A stretch of DNA of 64,000 nucleotides. Origin: Chersky-806 sp038252255 (GTDB taxonomy: Bacteria > Actinomycetota > Acidimicrobiia > IMCC26256 > JAENVU01). A program made the position numbers and the translations under genes. Below are positions 34,915-43,756 of this stretch, in pieces; position 1 is the stretch's first letter, and every line of letters begins with the position of its first letter. The notes beneath the pieces are model-generated. The model did no database searches. It saw nothing but the letters and a program-made list of their open reading frames with translations, and was not told the origin of the DNA. The stretch is taken from positions 1 to 64,000 of the forward strand of contig JBBSAM010000020.1 of the NCBI GenBank assembly GCA_038252255.1. The letters run 5' to 3'.

Positions 34915-35742
34915 TCAGCGGCAGGCCTTCCGCCCGGCCTTCAGCGACACCGGCTTCTTGAGCGAGTTGAAGTTCCGCGCGTTCATCGACGGGCAGAACT
35001 TGGCCGGGCTCTTCTTGTACTCGATGTTCATCACCGCTTTGCCCGCCGCGGTGAACGGCGTGAGGAGACCGCACTCCGAGTAGGCGAAGCACTGCTCGTT
35101 GAGCGCCCAGTCGAAGTACGGCACGAGCTGTGGAATCTGGTCCAGGTCGTTCTTCAACGCGACGGTGAGGCCGCGGGCGTGCGCCGCGTTCGCGATCGAC
35201 GCGTTGAACGCGAGTTGGTCCGCCGCGGTGAGCGGGAACCCGGTCGTGTTCGTGAAGCCGTCCACGTTGTCCGGGTCGGCCGAGTCGAACCCCTTCTGCT
35301 TGCACAGGTTCAGGCGCGCTTCCATGATCGGCATGAGCACGTCGAGCCGGCGGACGTCGAGCCAGCGCTCGCCGGGCCAGCCGTTTCCGGATCCCTTGAC
35401 CACCGCGGGGAACTTCGCCGCGTCGGGCCGCCAATTCTCGAACGAGCCGGCACTGAAGTAGCAGGCGACCTTCCGTCCCGCGGCGTGCAGCGCGGCGACG
35501 GTTGTTGCCGGCTGATCGAAGAGGTCGATGTCGTAGAGGCGTGCGTTCACCGCGGTCTTCAGCTTGCCCTGCAGCTGGATCTGCCAGCTCGTATTCAGGG
35601 CCGGTCGCCAGCAGGTGCCCACGCACGCGGCCGCCGGGGGAGCCGCGGCGAGAGCCGGAGTGGCACTGAGCGCGGGGATCACGCCGGCGGCAACTGCGAG
35701 AGCCGCGAACATGACGGTGGCACGGCGCGCCGCGTGTCTCAC
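34915..35742 (-). CDS. secreted GH114 endo-alpha-1,4-polygalactosaminidase-like protein
   Basis: A secreted TIM-barrel glycosidase of 275 residues. The signal peptide ends near ATPALAAAP. WQIQLQGKL, ARLYDIDLFDQP, KVACYFSAGSFENWRPDA and GFDSADPDNVDGFTNTTGF are typical of GH114, whose members cut alpha-1,4-galactosaminan or related amino-sugar exopolymers; Asp and Glu in these strands are the likely catalytic residues. The start is GTG 35742 with GGAGGGG ahead. It is convergent with the amine oxidase, with four bases between the stops. Confidence 0.88.
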   Translation of the reverse strand: MRHAARRATVMFAALAVAAGVIPALSATPALAAAPPAAACVGTCWRPALNTSWQIQLQGKLKTAVNARLYDIDLFDQPATTVAALHAAGRKVACYFSAGSFENWRPDAAKFPAVVKGSGNGWPGERWLDVRRLDVLMPIMEARLNLCKQKGFDSADPDNVDGFTNTTGFPLTAADQLAFNASIANAAHARGLTVALKNDLDQIPQLVPYFDWALNEQCFAYSECGLLTPFTAAGKAVMNIEYKKSPAKFCPSMNARNFNSLKKPVSLKAGRKACR

Positions 35743-36084
35743 GCTTCCCCTCCGGATGGCCCAGCGCTGCGGTGCCTCAGGATGTCACATCGGGCACCGA
35801 GTCCCGCTCGACGGAGCTGGCGATGCGGCGAGAACGCCCTGCCACGCCGGGCAGGGTGGCGCAGCAGGGCGTCGACTCGCCGCGGCGACGGTATCTGCGG
35901 CCGCGACCGTTGTCCGCGCGCGCGTGGCGCCGAACCGTGAGGTGAATGGCACTGTGCGTTGCGCGATGGTTGCAGCACGTGGGAGTGCGGCGCCGAGGGG
36001 TTTCGGGCCCGGAGCGCCCGGGTACCCGCGAGGTACGCCCGCATACAGCAACCGCGGACGGTGGTCTCTCGTAGGAGCAAGGAC
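35743..36084. other. intergenic region, no gene seen
   Basis: Divergent gap of 342 bases between GH114 and the small coiled-coil gene. It contains a hairpin with seven-base arms CCCTGCC/GGCAGGG (35837-35843 and 35850-35856) and promoters must lie here. Open frames in it are antisense or frame shadows without recognisable protein. Confidence 0.5.
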
Positions 36085-36321
36085 ATGACGGTGACGACAG
36101 AGTTCGACTTGGGTGACCGCCCGCAGATCGAGTTGCTACGCGGCAGCGTCGAAGATTCGCAGGACCAGTTGCGCCGGGCCCGGAGAAGGCTCGAGCGCGC
36201 CGAGCGACGAGTGAAGAACCTCGAGGTGGCATCCGAGAGCTGGTCGCAGCTCTTGGCCCAGTACGAACGCGCGATGCAGCACGGAAGGAATCGCACCAAC
36301 CGGGATCGCGTCTCGCTCTGA
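36085..36321 (+). CDS. small charged coiled-coil protein
   Basis: A 78-residue protein with one long amphipathic helix, roughly residues 14-64 (EDSQDQLRRARRRLERAERR). AGGAGCAAGG precedes ATG 36085, a strong ribosome site. No family recognised. The DNA upstream is open to 35959 but lacks a better start. Confidence 0.6.
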   Translation: MTVTTEFDLGDRPQIELLRGSVEDSQDQLRRARRRLERAERRVKNLEVASESWSQLLAQYERAMQHGRNRTNRDRVSL

Positions 36322-36353
36322 CCGATCTCCCGACCGCGGGGTCGACGGCCCCA

Positions 36354-36359
36354 TAGTCT
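36354..36359 (+). promoter_or_regulatory. -10-like hexamer TAGTCT, leaderless GTG start
   Basis: TAGTCT is followed by seven bases and GTG 36367 of the META-domain lipoprotein. It shows that the pattern also serves GTG starts. Confidence 0.5.
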
Positions 36360-36366
36360 CGTCGCG

Positions 36367-37173
36367 GTGCGATGCTCTCGAAGCCTTCGGTGCGGCGCGC
36401 TGCTCTCGCTGCTCCTCGTCGCTGCCGTCGGGTGCGGCGGCAGCAGCTCCGGCGAGTCCGGCTCCACGACGACCAGGGCGCCAGGCAGGCCGTTGGCCGG
36501 TACCCGCTGGGTCCTCCGGAAGGGGCGTGGGCTCGAAGTGAGCGGCGTGTCGGTGACCGCCGAGTTCGACGGCAACCGTGTGGCCGGCGACAGCGGGTGC
36601 AACACCTACAGCGGCTCGTTCCATGCGCGCGGAGGAGCGCTGAGGATCGGTTCGGACATCGCTGTGACCTCAGCGCGGTGCCCACGGGGGATGACCGTTG
36701 AGCGGGCCTACCTGAAGCTCCTCCCACTGGTGAGGTCCTACGACATCGCGGGGAAGACGCTCTTGCTCTCCGGGGGCGACGAGAAGACGCTGCTCGTCTA
36801 TGACGTGTTCGACGGTACCGATGCGATCGCCGGGGCATGGGCCGCGATCAACTACTACACAGGAACTGGGGTCCAGCCCGTGATCACCGGTTCTCCGATC
36901 ACTGCGGCCTTCGATCGCGGCATGGTCACCGGTGACAGCGGCTGCAACAACTTCAGTGGTCCGTACGAGCTGACGAACAGCTCCATCACGATCGGCCCGC
37001 TCAGCTCGACGCTCGCAGCCTGCGTCGACCCCGCGCGCCAGACCCAGGAGGAGCAGTACCTGGCCGCGCTGCAGCTCGCGACGACGTACCGCGTGACCGG
37101 CAACCGGCTGGAGCTGTCGCGGGCCGACGGCGGGATCGCGGTGACGTTGAAGAAGAGCGCCGCGACCGGGTAG
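36367..37173 (+). CDS. lipoprotein with two META (HslJ-like) domains
   Basis: A 268-residue lipoprotein with lipobox AAVGC near residue 23 and a Ser/Thr linker. Two META/DUF306 domains follow: the first has GTRWVLRKGRGLEV, VTAEFDGNRVAGDSGCNTYS and RCPRGMTVERAYL; the second has VTGDSGCNNFSGPY and AACVDPARQTQEEQYLAAL. This GDSGCN pattern is the domain hallmark. HslJ-type proteins are linked to envelope stress and antibiotic tolerance in other bacteria. The role here is unknown. Confidence 0.88.
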   Translation: MRCSRSLRCGALLSLLLVAAVGCGGSSSGESGSTTTRAPGRPLAGTRWVLRKGRGLEVSGVSVTAEFDGNRVAGDSGCNTYSGSFHARGGALRIGSDIAVTSARCPRGMTVERAYLKLLPLVRSYDIAGKTLLLSGGDEKTLLVYDVFDGTDAIAGAWAAINYYTGTGVQPVITGSPITAAFDRGMVTGDSGCNNFSGPYELTNSSITIGPLSSTLAACVDPARQTQEEQYLAALQLATTYRVTGNRLELSRADGGIAVTLKKSAATG

Positions 37174-37185
37174 CGACCGGGCGGT

Positions 37186-37425
37186 CGCGTCAGCCTCCGG
37201 AAGCGCTCTCGCGGTGAGCGCCTGGTCCCGCAGCTCGTCGAGCTCCTTCTGTGTCATCGGCGGTCCAGCGTGCCCGGATCCATCCACGGTGAGCGACGGA
37301 TCCGTGCCGCCAATGACGGTGACGATCACGACCTTTTCGGTCGGTTGCAGCAGTGCGAGCCCGACCCACGTGGCCTGGATCGCGAGGTCGGCGCCATCGG
37401 TGGAGACGATCGTTACGGAAGCCAT
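37186..37425 (-). pseudogene. truncated universal stress protein (UspA) remnant
   Basis: On the minus strand, ATG 37425 opens a protein whose first 80 residues read as an UspA N-terminus: SVTIVSTDGADLAIQAT, LLQPTEKVVIVTVIGG and TDPSLTVDGSGHAGPPMTQK. The similarity stops at about residue 80, where the frame runs into antisense of the META gene. The C-terminal half with the ATP-binding GxxGxxxxxxxG-S/T motif of the family is missing. I read this as a decayed gene cut when the META gene's surroundings were rearranged. Confidence 0.6.
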
Positions 37426-37520
37426 TCCGGGAGTCCCGCACGCGTGCCTCAACCCGACCCACTGGCCTGCCGATCACTTCGGTGGCGGGTTCGGCGGGAT
37501 GTTCGAAGGAGGCGCGCGCG

Positions 37521-39440
37521 GTGGGATCGGCAGCGGATCGGCGAAAGCGCCCGGCGGTCCCGCCCCTTCCTCGCGCGGGCTCCTGGTGGGCCGAGCACGA
37601 ACGTGCCGTGCAGCTGCTGTGCGCGCTCACGCTGGCGTGGGGGGTGGCGTACCTCACGTGGCGGATCGGCTGGTCCGGGCGCGGCGCCGCCACCGGACCC
37701 TTCCTCGCGTTGCTCGCGGCGGAGCTGTACGGCTTCGTCAGCCTCGTGCTGTACGCCTGGACCGGATGGCGAGTGCCCACGTCGGACCGACCGGTGCTCG
37801 TGGGACGACCGACAGTCGACGTCTTCGTCTGCACCTACGACGAACCGCTGCACGTGCTCGAGCCGACGTTGCTGGGGTGCCGAGCGATCGAATACCCGCA
37901 CACGACCTACGTCCTCGACGATGGGCAGCGACCGCAGGTCAAGAAGCTCGCGGTCAGCCTCGGCGTCCGCTACCTCACCCGACCGGACCACGCGCACGCG
38001 AAGGCCGGGAACGTCAACCACGCGTTGCGCGGCACGGAAGGCGAGCTCATCCTCGTGCTCGACGCCGATCACGTCCCGCACCCAGAGATCCTCGACGCGA
38101 CGCTCGGATACTTCGACGATCAGGAGATCGGGCTCGTGCAGACACCGCACGATTTCTCGAATCGCGACTCCGTGCAGCACACCACGTCGGCCCGCCACGA
38201 GCAGAGCCTCTTCTACGAGGTGCTCGCGCCCGGCAAGGACCGGGTCGGCGCGATGTTCTGGTGCGGCTCGGCGGCGGTGATCCGGCGCGCCGCGCTACTG
38301 AGCGTCGGTGGCGTGCTCACGAACACGATCGCCGAGGACTTCCACACCACGATCGCCATGCACGCACGCGGCTGGCGGAGCCGGTACCACGCCGAGACGC
38401 TCGTCCAAGGTCTCGCTCCCCACGATCTCGGCGCGTTCCTCCTCCAACGCCAACGGTGGGCGCGCGGGAACCTCCGGGTGTTCCGTACCCGGGAGAATCC
38501 TCTGACGTGCCCGGGTCTCACGACGCGGCAGCGGATGAGCTACCTCACCTCGCTGCTCAACTACTTCAGCGGGCTGCAGCGCGCGCTGCTATTGGGCGTT
38601 CTCATCGTGACGCTCCTCACCGGCCGACTCCCGATGTCTGCCTCCATCGAGACCTTGCTCATCCTGTGGCTGCCGTGGGCACTGCTCTCGTTCGCGACGA
38701 GCCGCGTCCTCGCCCGCGGCCGGCTCGGCGCCTCGGACTCGACGGTCTATGGGCTCGAGACGATGTCGATCTATCTCGGGGCCATTCTGGCCCTCGTCTG
38801 GCCGGGCTCGGGTGCGTTCAAGGTGACGCCGAAGCAGGGCACCGATGAGGGCGGGCTCGTGGTCCTGCGCCGCCTGGGCTTCGTCAGCACCGTGGGTGCG
38901 GTCCTGCTAGCGAGCGTGGCCTTGCGGGCGCTCGACGCCCTCGAGGTGATCTCTCTCCCGTCCCTTCCCGAGCTTGCGCTCGCGATCACCCTGGCCGCCG
39001 GGGTGTGGGAGCTCGCGTTCTTCGCCCGCACGTTGGTCCCGCTCATGCGCCGACGCCAGCAACGCGCGCAGTACCGGTTCGCCGTGAGCCTCCACGGCCG
39101 CATCAACACCCGCATCGTGAAGGTGGCCGATCTGTCGCCGAGCGGGCTCGCGTTTGCCTCACCGGTCGCATGGCCAGTGGGTGACACGACCGTGTTGCTC
39201 ACGCGGCTCCCGGACGCCAACGGGCTGTTGCACGATCTCGATCTGCCGCTCACCGTCCGTTCGTCGCACTACATGAGAGACGAAGGCGCCTGGCGCATCG
39301 GCTGTGAGCTGACCGGCGCCAGCCGCGAGACGCGCCAGCTCCTCATCGAGTACTGCTACGTGGTGCAACAGGTCGACCGCAGCCGCCCGGGCCGGCCGAT
39401 CCACGTAGCCGAGGACATCGCGTCTCTCCGGGCCTCGTAG
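37521..39440 (+). CDS. cellulose synthase-like glycosyltransferase with PilZ domain
   Basis: A 639-residue membrane GT2 enzyme. Catalytic motifs are Asp133-Asp134 in LDDGQRPQ, DADHV (Asp181, Asp183), EDFHT (272-273) and QRQRW (309-313). About two helices precede and five follow the core. The C-terminus has a PilZ domain (RRRQQRAQYR and DLSPSG), so c-di-GMP probably activates it as in BcsA. I chose GTG 37521 because GAAGGAGG lies eight bases upstream; the frame is open further. No BcsB, cellulase or other glycan-export partner is nearby, so the polymer is unknown. Confidence 0.9.
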   Translation: MGSAADRRKRPAVPPLPRAGSWWAEHERAVQLLCALTLAWGVAYLTWRIGWSGRGAATGPFLALLAAELYGFVSLVLYAWTGWRVPTSDRPVLVGRPTVDVFVCTYDEPLHVLEPTLLGCRAIEYPHTTYVLDDGQRPQVKKLAVSLGVRYLTRPDHAHAKAGNVNHALRGTEGELILVLDADHVPHPEILDATLGYFDDQEIGLVQTPHDFSNRDSVQHTTSARHEQSLFYEVLAPGKDRVGAMFWCGSAAVIRRAALLSVGGVLTNTIAEDFHTTIAMHARGWRSRYHAETLVQGLAPHDLGAFLLQRQRWARGNLRVFRTRENPLTCPGLTTRQRMSYLTSLLNYFSGLQRALLLGVLIVTLLTGRLPMSASIETLLILWLPWALLSFATSRVLARGRLGASDSTVYGLETMSIYLGAILALVWPGSGAFKVTPKQGTDEGGLVVLRRLGFVSTVGAVLLASVALRALDALEVISLPSLPELALAITLAAGVWELAFFARTLVPLMRRRQQRAQYRFAVSLHGRINTRIVKVADLSPSGLAFASPVAWPVGDTTVLLTRLPDANGLLHDLDLPLTVRSSHYMRDEGAWRIGCELTGASRETRQLLIEYCYVVQQVDRSRPGRPIHVAEDIASLRAS

Positions 39441-39516
39441 CGGGAACCCTCTCAACGCTTTGTCATTCCGGGCTCCTCGCCGGTTGCGGCTCGTCGCGCC
39501 GGGGGACTCTCTGCTC

Positions 39517-39654
39517 ATGATGTTCAGCAACGGCAAGTGGAACTACGTCTTGCGGCCCGGTCCTCCCGCCAGACGAGAGGTCTGGGCCGTGCGAGCCGAC
39601 GGCAAAGAGATTCCCCGCCGAGAGATTCGGAATTGGTCGACGCGCGCCGCCTGA
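39517..39654 (+). CDS. possible small protein
   Basis: A 45-residue frame beginning MMFSNGKWNYVLRPGPPARR, with GGGGGACT ahead of the ATG. No family is recognised. Composition looks protein-like, but the frame is short and may be chance. Confidence 0.3.
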   Translation: MMFSNGKWNYVLRPGPPARREVWAVRADGKEIPRREIRNWSTRAA

Positions 39655-39754
39655 CGTACCCGGGTCACGAGCGAGCTCGGGTGTCCCGACTCGGCTCGCC
39701 TGGTCGTACGAATCGGTGCTCAGGTCGGCCGGCGAACAGGCCGAAAACCCTTGG

Positions 39755-40081
39755 ATGGTGGGGGTCGTGCGTTTGGTGGCCGGTACGTCCGGTACGGACC
39801 CGGGCACCAACGCGGGCGCGACCGTCATCGTGCTCGCGTTGTACGGCAGCATCTTCGTGTTCGCACTCGTCGCATGGATCGCGTGGGGAATCCGCCAGGG
39901 GCAGGGCGGCGTCGTCCATTGGGGCGAAGGAGCGCCGCCGGAGACGCTCGGCCAGAAGATCGCCGGGGCGTGGAAGACCGCGAGCGCGGCACCGACGCCA
40001 CCGGTCCCGGCGCCGCCCCCGCTCCCGTTCTTCGACTACGAAGCGGAAGAGAACGACGAACGGCGGCGCACGGCCGGGTAG
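39755..40081 (+). CDS. small single-helix membrane protein
   Basis: A protein of 108 residues with one membrane helix (VIVLALYGSIFVFALVAWIA) and a Pro-rich acidic cytoplasmic tail. The start is uncertain: ATG 39755 or GTG 39716. No family recognised. It lies alone between the glycan synthase and the pentapeptide protein. Confidence 0.5.
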   Translation: MVGVVRLVAGTSGTDPGTNAGATVIVLALYGSIFVFALVAWIAWGIRQGQGGVVHWGEGAPPETLGQKIAGAWKTASAAPTPPVPAPPPLPFFDYEAEENDERRRTAG

Positions 40082-40288
40082 CCGCGAGGGGAGCGGCGTC
40101 GGGCCATCGACGCACGACTCGTTGCCGGGGGACCCGACGCGAGGACGTCGCCTGACCCCGTGTTCTCGGCCGAGTCGTTGCGCTCGCCCGTAAGACAGGC
40201 GACAGTTGGTACCAGGTTCCCGACCGGAGACCCACGTCGAGGGCTCCCGCGGGAGGCAGGCCCGACAGGGCAATTTGGGGGTGAGGGC

Positions 40289-41035
40289 ATGGGGAAGGCA
40301 GGACGGTGGGTCGCGCTCGGCACCGTGTTGGGAGTCGTCGCGGCGTGGGGAGGGTTCGGTCTCGCATCAGGTGCGAGCTCGAGCATCACGACGTGCACCA
40401 AGAAGAGCAACAACAAGACGAAGATCATCACCTCGGCTCAGGTGGCGAAATGCACGAAGAAGGGCAAGGGAACCGTCACCACCTGGGACAACCACGGCAC
40501 CACGGTGTCGCTCACGAACCAGCTCGGGGCCAGCCAGAGTCAGCTGGCGGATAGCCAGCAGGAGACGGCGGTGGCCGAGCGTTATCACAGCCTCATGTTC
40601 GGTTCGACGGCGTGTGGGGGGTCGACGAACAGCTTCGAAGGCATGAACCTTCATGATGTGTATCTGCCGCCATGCCTGGCTGGAGTGGACCTGTCCTATT
40701 CGTACCTGTACGGCGCGCACCTGACCGGCATCGCCCTGGCCAACGCGAACCTCAGCAACACCAACATGACCTGGGTCTTCTCTGACGACGCGATCTTTTG
40801 GAGCTCGGATCTCACCAACGCGAACCTGAGCCACGCGAACCTGTACCAGGCCGAGTTCAACAACGCGAACCTGAGCAACGCGAACCTGAGCAACGCGACT
40901 CTGCAGCTGGCGAACCTCACCGGCGCGAACGTGAGCGGAGTGACCTGGAACCAAACCAAGTGCCCCGACGCCACGTACAGCAATACGAACGGCACCAATC
41001 CGGAGAGCTGCATCGGGCACGGAGGCGGACTCTGA
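40289..41035 (+). CDS. secreted pentapeptide-repeat protein
   Basis: A 248-residue protein with a signal peptide (WVALGTVLGVVAAWGGFGLA). A polar region rich in Lys, Thr and Gln runs to about residue 115. Then comes a run of A(N/D)LxX pentapeptides: ANANLSNTNM, LTNANLSHANLYQAEF and NNANLSNANLSNATLQ. These fold as a right-handed quadrilateral beta helix. GGGTGAGGG precedes ATG 40289. The two Cys pairs are likely disulfides outside the cell. Function unknown. Confidence 0.82.
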   Translation: MGKAGRWVALGTVLGVVAAWGGFGLASGASSSITTCTKKSNNKTKIITSAQVAKCTKKGKGTVTTWDNHGTTVSLTNQLGASQSQLADSQQETAVAERYHSLMFGSTACGGSTNSFEGMNLHDVYLPPCLAGVDLSYSYLYGAHLTGIALANANLSNTNMTWVFSDDAIFWSSDLTNANLSHANLYQAEFNNANLSNANLSNATLQLANLTGANVSGVTWNQTKCPDATYSNTNGTNPESCIGHGGGL

Positions 41036-41080
41036 TTTCAACCTCGGCGGGGCGGCCGTCTCGAGATCCATAGATAGGGC

Positions 41081-41480
41081 GTGGTGGTGAGCCGGCCGGT
41101 ACGCCGGATTCTGTCCCGGCACCTCGCGGTGCCGGTGGCGACCATCCATCTCCGCCGGCGGTTACCCGCCGGCTCCAGCGGCCTACCCGGGGGTGTGTGA
41201 CGCAAGCGCCACGCGGACGGGCCGTCCTCCCCCTGTCTGGCCTTGCTCCAAGTGGGGTTTACCGAGCCGCCCGGGTCACCCCGGGCGCTGGTGCGCTCTT
41301 ACCGCACCGTTGCACCCTTACCTGTGCGAGCCGGTCGCCCGGCCCGCCATCGGCGGTCTCTTCTCTGTGGCACTTTCCTGCGGGTCGCCCCGACTGGGTG
41401 TTACCCAGCACTTCGCCCTGTGGAGTCCGGACGTTCCTCGGGCGGGTCGAGCCCGCACGCGGTCGCCTGGCCGACTCACC
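41081..41480 (-). ncRNA. rnpB: RNase P RNA (bacterial type A)
   Basis: The catalytic RNA of RNase P, which trims tRNA 5' leaders. On the minus strand I see GAGGAACGTCCGGACTCC (plus 41422-41439), then the conserved GAAAGTGCCACAGA, and near the 3' end ACAGAATCCGGCG. The ends pair as P1: GGUGAGUCGGCC at 41480-41469 with GGCCGGCUCACC at 41097-41086, twelve pairs with one G-U. The mature 3' end may extend a few bases below 41086. Frames across this stretch are not genes. Confidence 0.93.
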
Positions 41481-41504
41481 ATCACGCGGACGCATTGTCG
41501 CACC

Positions 41505-41969
41505 TCAGCCGCGGGGTGGCATCAACCTTTCGTCTCCGTCACTCTCCCGGACCGAGTTGCGGGCCATCCGGGCGCCGATGATGCCGCCGACGAGCCCGAA
41601 CACCATGGCGAACAGGAGCTGGCCGAAGATCTGGCCGGCGGTGAAGACGGCATCCGGTCCACTGAACAGGCCCTGGGACTCGGAGCGCGCGACCCAGATC
41701 AGCACGCGCACCGGCAGCCACAGCACGAACGCGCCGAGCCCGGCCATCGATCCGTTGGAGAGCGGCGTCGTGGGGGCGCGGTGGGCGGCCACCGCGCCGG
41801 CGACGACGTAGGCGAGCATCAGCCCGACGCCGAACACCAAGACCCAGGCGCTGTCGTTGAAGTCGGTGGTCTGGTGGTCGACGACGGCGCGGAGGGCCGA
41901 GAGCGGGACGATGACGAGCAGCCCGGCCAGCGCACCGCGCAGGACTGCTCCCGGCTCGACCGTCTTCAC
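41505..41969 (-). CDS. four-helix membrane protein
   Basis: A 154-residue membrane protein with helices near residues 12-30, 42-62, 74-94 and 110-132, the last containing VFGLVGGIIGARMA. It starts at GTG 41969, 12 bases after the end of the cation exchanger gene, and is probably co-transcribed with it. No family recognised. Confidence 0.65.
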   Translation of the reverse strand: MKTVEPGAVLRGALAGLLVIVPLSALRAVVDHQTTDFNDSAWVLVFGVGLMLAYVVAGAVAAHRAPTTPLSNGSMAGLGAFVLWLPVRVLIWVARSESQGLFSGPDAVFTAGQIFGQLLFAMVFGLVGGIIGARMARNSVRESDGDERLMPPRG

Positions 41970-41981
41970 GCCGTCAGCCTG

Positions 41982-43292
41982 TCACGCGGAGGCGGGCGCC
42001 GGCTCGTCACCGTGAGCGAGCTCGGCCACGGGGGTGCGAAACCCGTCGCGCAGCAGCGGGCCGAACGCGCCGCGCTGGCGGGCGATCATGAATGCGGCGA
42101 GCACGAGGTAGGTGATCCCGACTGCGATGCGCTCGATCTCGCGGATCCCCTCGGGGAGCGCGGCGCCGAGCACGAACTGGGAGAGGAAGAGGCCGAGCAG
42201 CGCGTACGCCTCCTTGACGCTGATCGAACGGTTCGCCAGAACCGCGACGGCGAACGCCGATTGCGCGGCGGTGAGGAACAGCTCCTCGCGCTGCAGTGGG
42301 TCGATCGGCAAGCCGTGCAGTGTCTGCGAGAAGATCGCGAACACGATCGGCAGGCTGCCGACGAGCAGCGTCCACTGGTTCACCTTCGACGACACGAGCG
42401 CGCCGAGCGCGGAGTTCGTGTTGAGCCGCCACGCGAACAGACCCGCGATCAGCAGCTCGGGTGCTTCGGACGCCAGCGGCGCGAGCCACTGCACGAGGAG
42501 GAACTCGTCGATCCCGAACTTCGCGCCGGTCTGCACCAACGCCTCGGCGAACCCTTCCGCGCTGGCCAGGATCACCCCTGCGGCGAACACCAGCATGAGC
42601 CCGACCACGATGCGGCGCGTGCGCGGGTTCAGATTGCCGATGAGCTCCGCCGGTCCCACCAGATGCGGCTCCTCGGCCGGCGCCCGCGCGATCCGCCACA
42701 GGTAGGCGACGAACAGGCCGATGAGGACGACGGAGTCGAAGAGGGTCAGGGTCCGTTTCAGCGGCAGGGTGAGTGAGTACAGCGTGGCCACCAGCAGGAA
42801 GGCGATCTCGACCGAGTGGCTGCGGTCCAGGCTCACCTCGGTGTCGACCGGGCCCGTGTAGCCCTGGCGCTTGGCGATCGTCTTCATGCGCCACGCCGCG
42901 AGCAGCACGACGAGCGACCAGCCGATGCCGATCAGCAGCCGGTTCCCGCCGGTCATGTTGGCCAGGGCGAGCGGCGCGTACTTGTGGGGATCGGTCCCGG
43001 CCTTGGCGGTGAAGACGAAGTCGACGGCGTATTCGGGGAGGACCGCGATGAGCGCCAGGACGGCCAGCGCGAGGCCCGCCGAGACGTCCAGCTGGAGCAC
43101 CTCGGCACTCCAGGCCAGGAGGAATGCGGCCCCGACGACCGCGAGCCCGAAGATCGACGCCGCGACCCAGCTCTGCGGATGGGTGCCCGTGATCCGTAGC
43201 CCGAGGGCCGGGAGCGTCAAGCCCGTCGCCATGACGATGGCCAGGAGCTGGCGCTTGGGATGACTGGCCGATGTGGGGAATTCGACAGGCAT
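41982..43292 (-). CDS. sodium/calcium exchanger (CaCA) family membrane protein
   Basis: A 436-residue antiporter-type membrane protein with two inverted halves. The first alpha-repeat has LPEYAVDFVFTAKAG and ALANMTGGNRLLIGIGWSLV; the second has LASEAPELLIAGLFAWRLNT and ALGALVSSKVNQWTLLVGSL. Acidic and Asn residues in these repeats bind the cation in this family. I chose ATG 43292 rather than 43301, because TAGGAT lies exactly seven bases before 43292. The substrate could be calcium or another cation. Confidence 0.88.
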   Translation of the reverse strand: MPVEFPTSASHPKRQLLAIVMATGLTLPALGLRITGTHPQSWVAASIFGLAVVGAAFLLAWSAEVLQLDVSAGLALAVLALIAVLPEYAVDFVFTAKAGTDPHKYAPLALANMTGGNRLLIGIGWSLVVLLAAWRMKTIAKRQGYTGPVDTEVSLDRSHSVEIAFLLVATLYSLTLPLKRTLTLFDSVVLIGLFVAYLWRIARAPAEEPHLVGPAELIGNLNPRTRRIVVGLMLVFAAGVILASAEGFAEALVQTGAKFGIDEFLLVQWLAPLASEAPELLIAGLFAWRLNTNSALGALVSSKVNQWTLLVGSLPIVFAIFSQTLHGLPIDPLQREELFLTAAQSAFAVAVLANRSISVKEAYALLGLFLSQFVLGAALPEGIREIERIAVGITYLVLAAFMIARQRGAFGPLLRDGFRTPVAELAHGDEPAPASA

Positions 43293-43299
43293 CAGACGC

Positions 43300-43305
43300 A
43301 TCCTA
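43300..43305 (-). promoter_or_regulatory. -10-like hexamer TAGGAT, decides the exchanger start
   Basis: TAGGAT on the minus strand overlaps the first possible ATG (43301) and is followed by seven bases and the ATG at 43292. This points to the inner ATG as the real, leaderless start. Confidence 0.5.
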
Positions 43306-43406
43306 CGAGTGGTGATCGTCCGTTTCGTGCCCCAGCCTCAGGTCGAGCGGAATACGCGCCGAAAGAAGCCCGTTGAACGATTTCGAACCGGAGGAAGCGT
43401 TCGATC

Positions 43407-43661
43407 ATGATGGCACTCCAGGGGCTCACAGTGAACGGTGGCTGGCGCCAACAGGCGCGCTGCCGCGGCGTCGACCCCGAGATCTTCCATCCAGGTGAGG
43501 AAGACGACCCATCTCCCGCGAAAGCGATCTGCGAGCTCTGTCCCGTGCGCGAGGCCTGCCTCGAGCACGCGCTGGCCGTGCGCGAGAAGCACGGCGTCTG
43601 GGGCGGGCTCACCGAGCGCGAACGCCGGCGGGTGCTTCGCCAGCGTCGCCGCTCGGCCTGA
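43407..43661 (+). CDS. WhiB-family iron-sulfur transcription regulator
   Basis: An 84-residue Wbl protein found only in actinobacteria and their phages. Four Cys bind a 4Fe-4S cluster: Cys19, then CELC (42, 45) and Cys51. The turn GVWGG (63-67) is followed by a basic DNA-binding tail (TERERRRVLRQRRRS). GGAGGA lies before the two adjacent ATGs. It is divergent from the exchanger gene. It regulates by binding the primary sigma factor, as known for the family; its targets are unknown. Confidence 0.95.
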   Translation: MMALQGLTVNGGWRQQARCRGVDPEIFHPGEEDDPSPAKAICELCPVREACLEHALAVREKHGVWGGLTERERRRVLRQRRRSA

Positions 43662-43756
43662 GGCTCACCGTTCGCAGAGTCTGCACGGGAGCAGGATTCG
43701 TCGCGGCCGCGGCCGCGGGGTACCTCGGCCGGCGGCGACGATCGTCGCCCGGGCCC

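Noticed and set aside
35777..36838. Minus-strand open frame of about 353 codons
   Set aside because: Very Arg-rich and antisense to the small coiled-coil and META genes.
41197..42776. Plus-strand open frames across 41.2-42.8 kb
   Set aside because: They cover RNase P RNA and the antisense of the exchanger and membrane genes.
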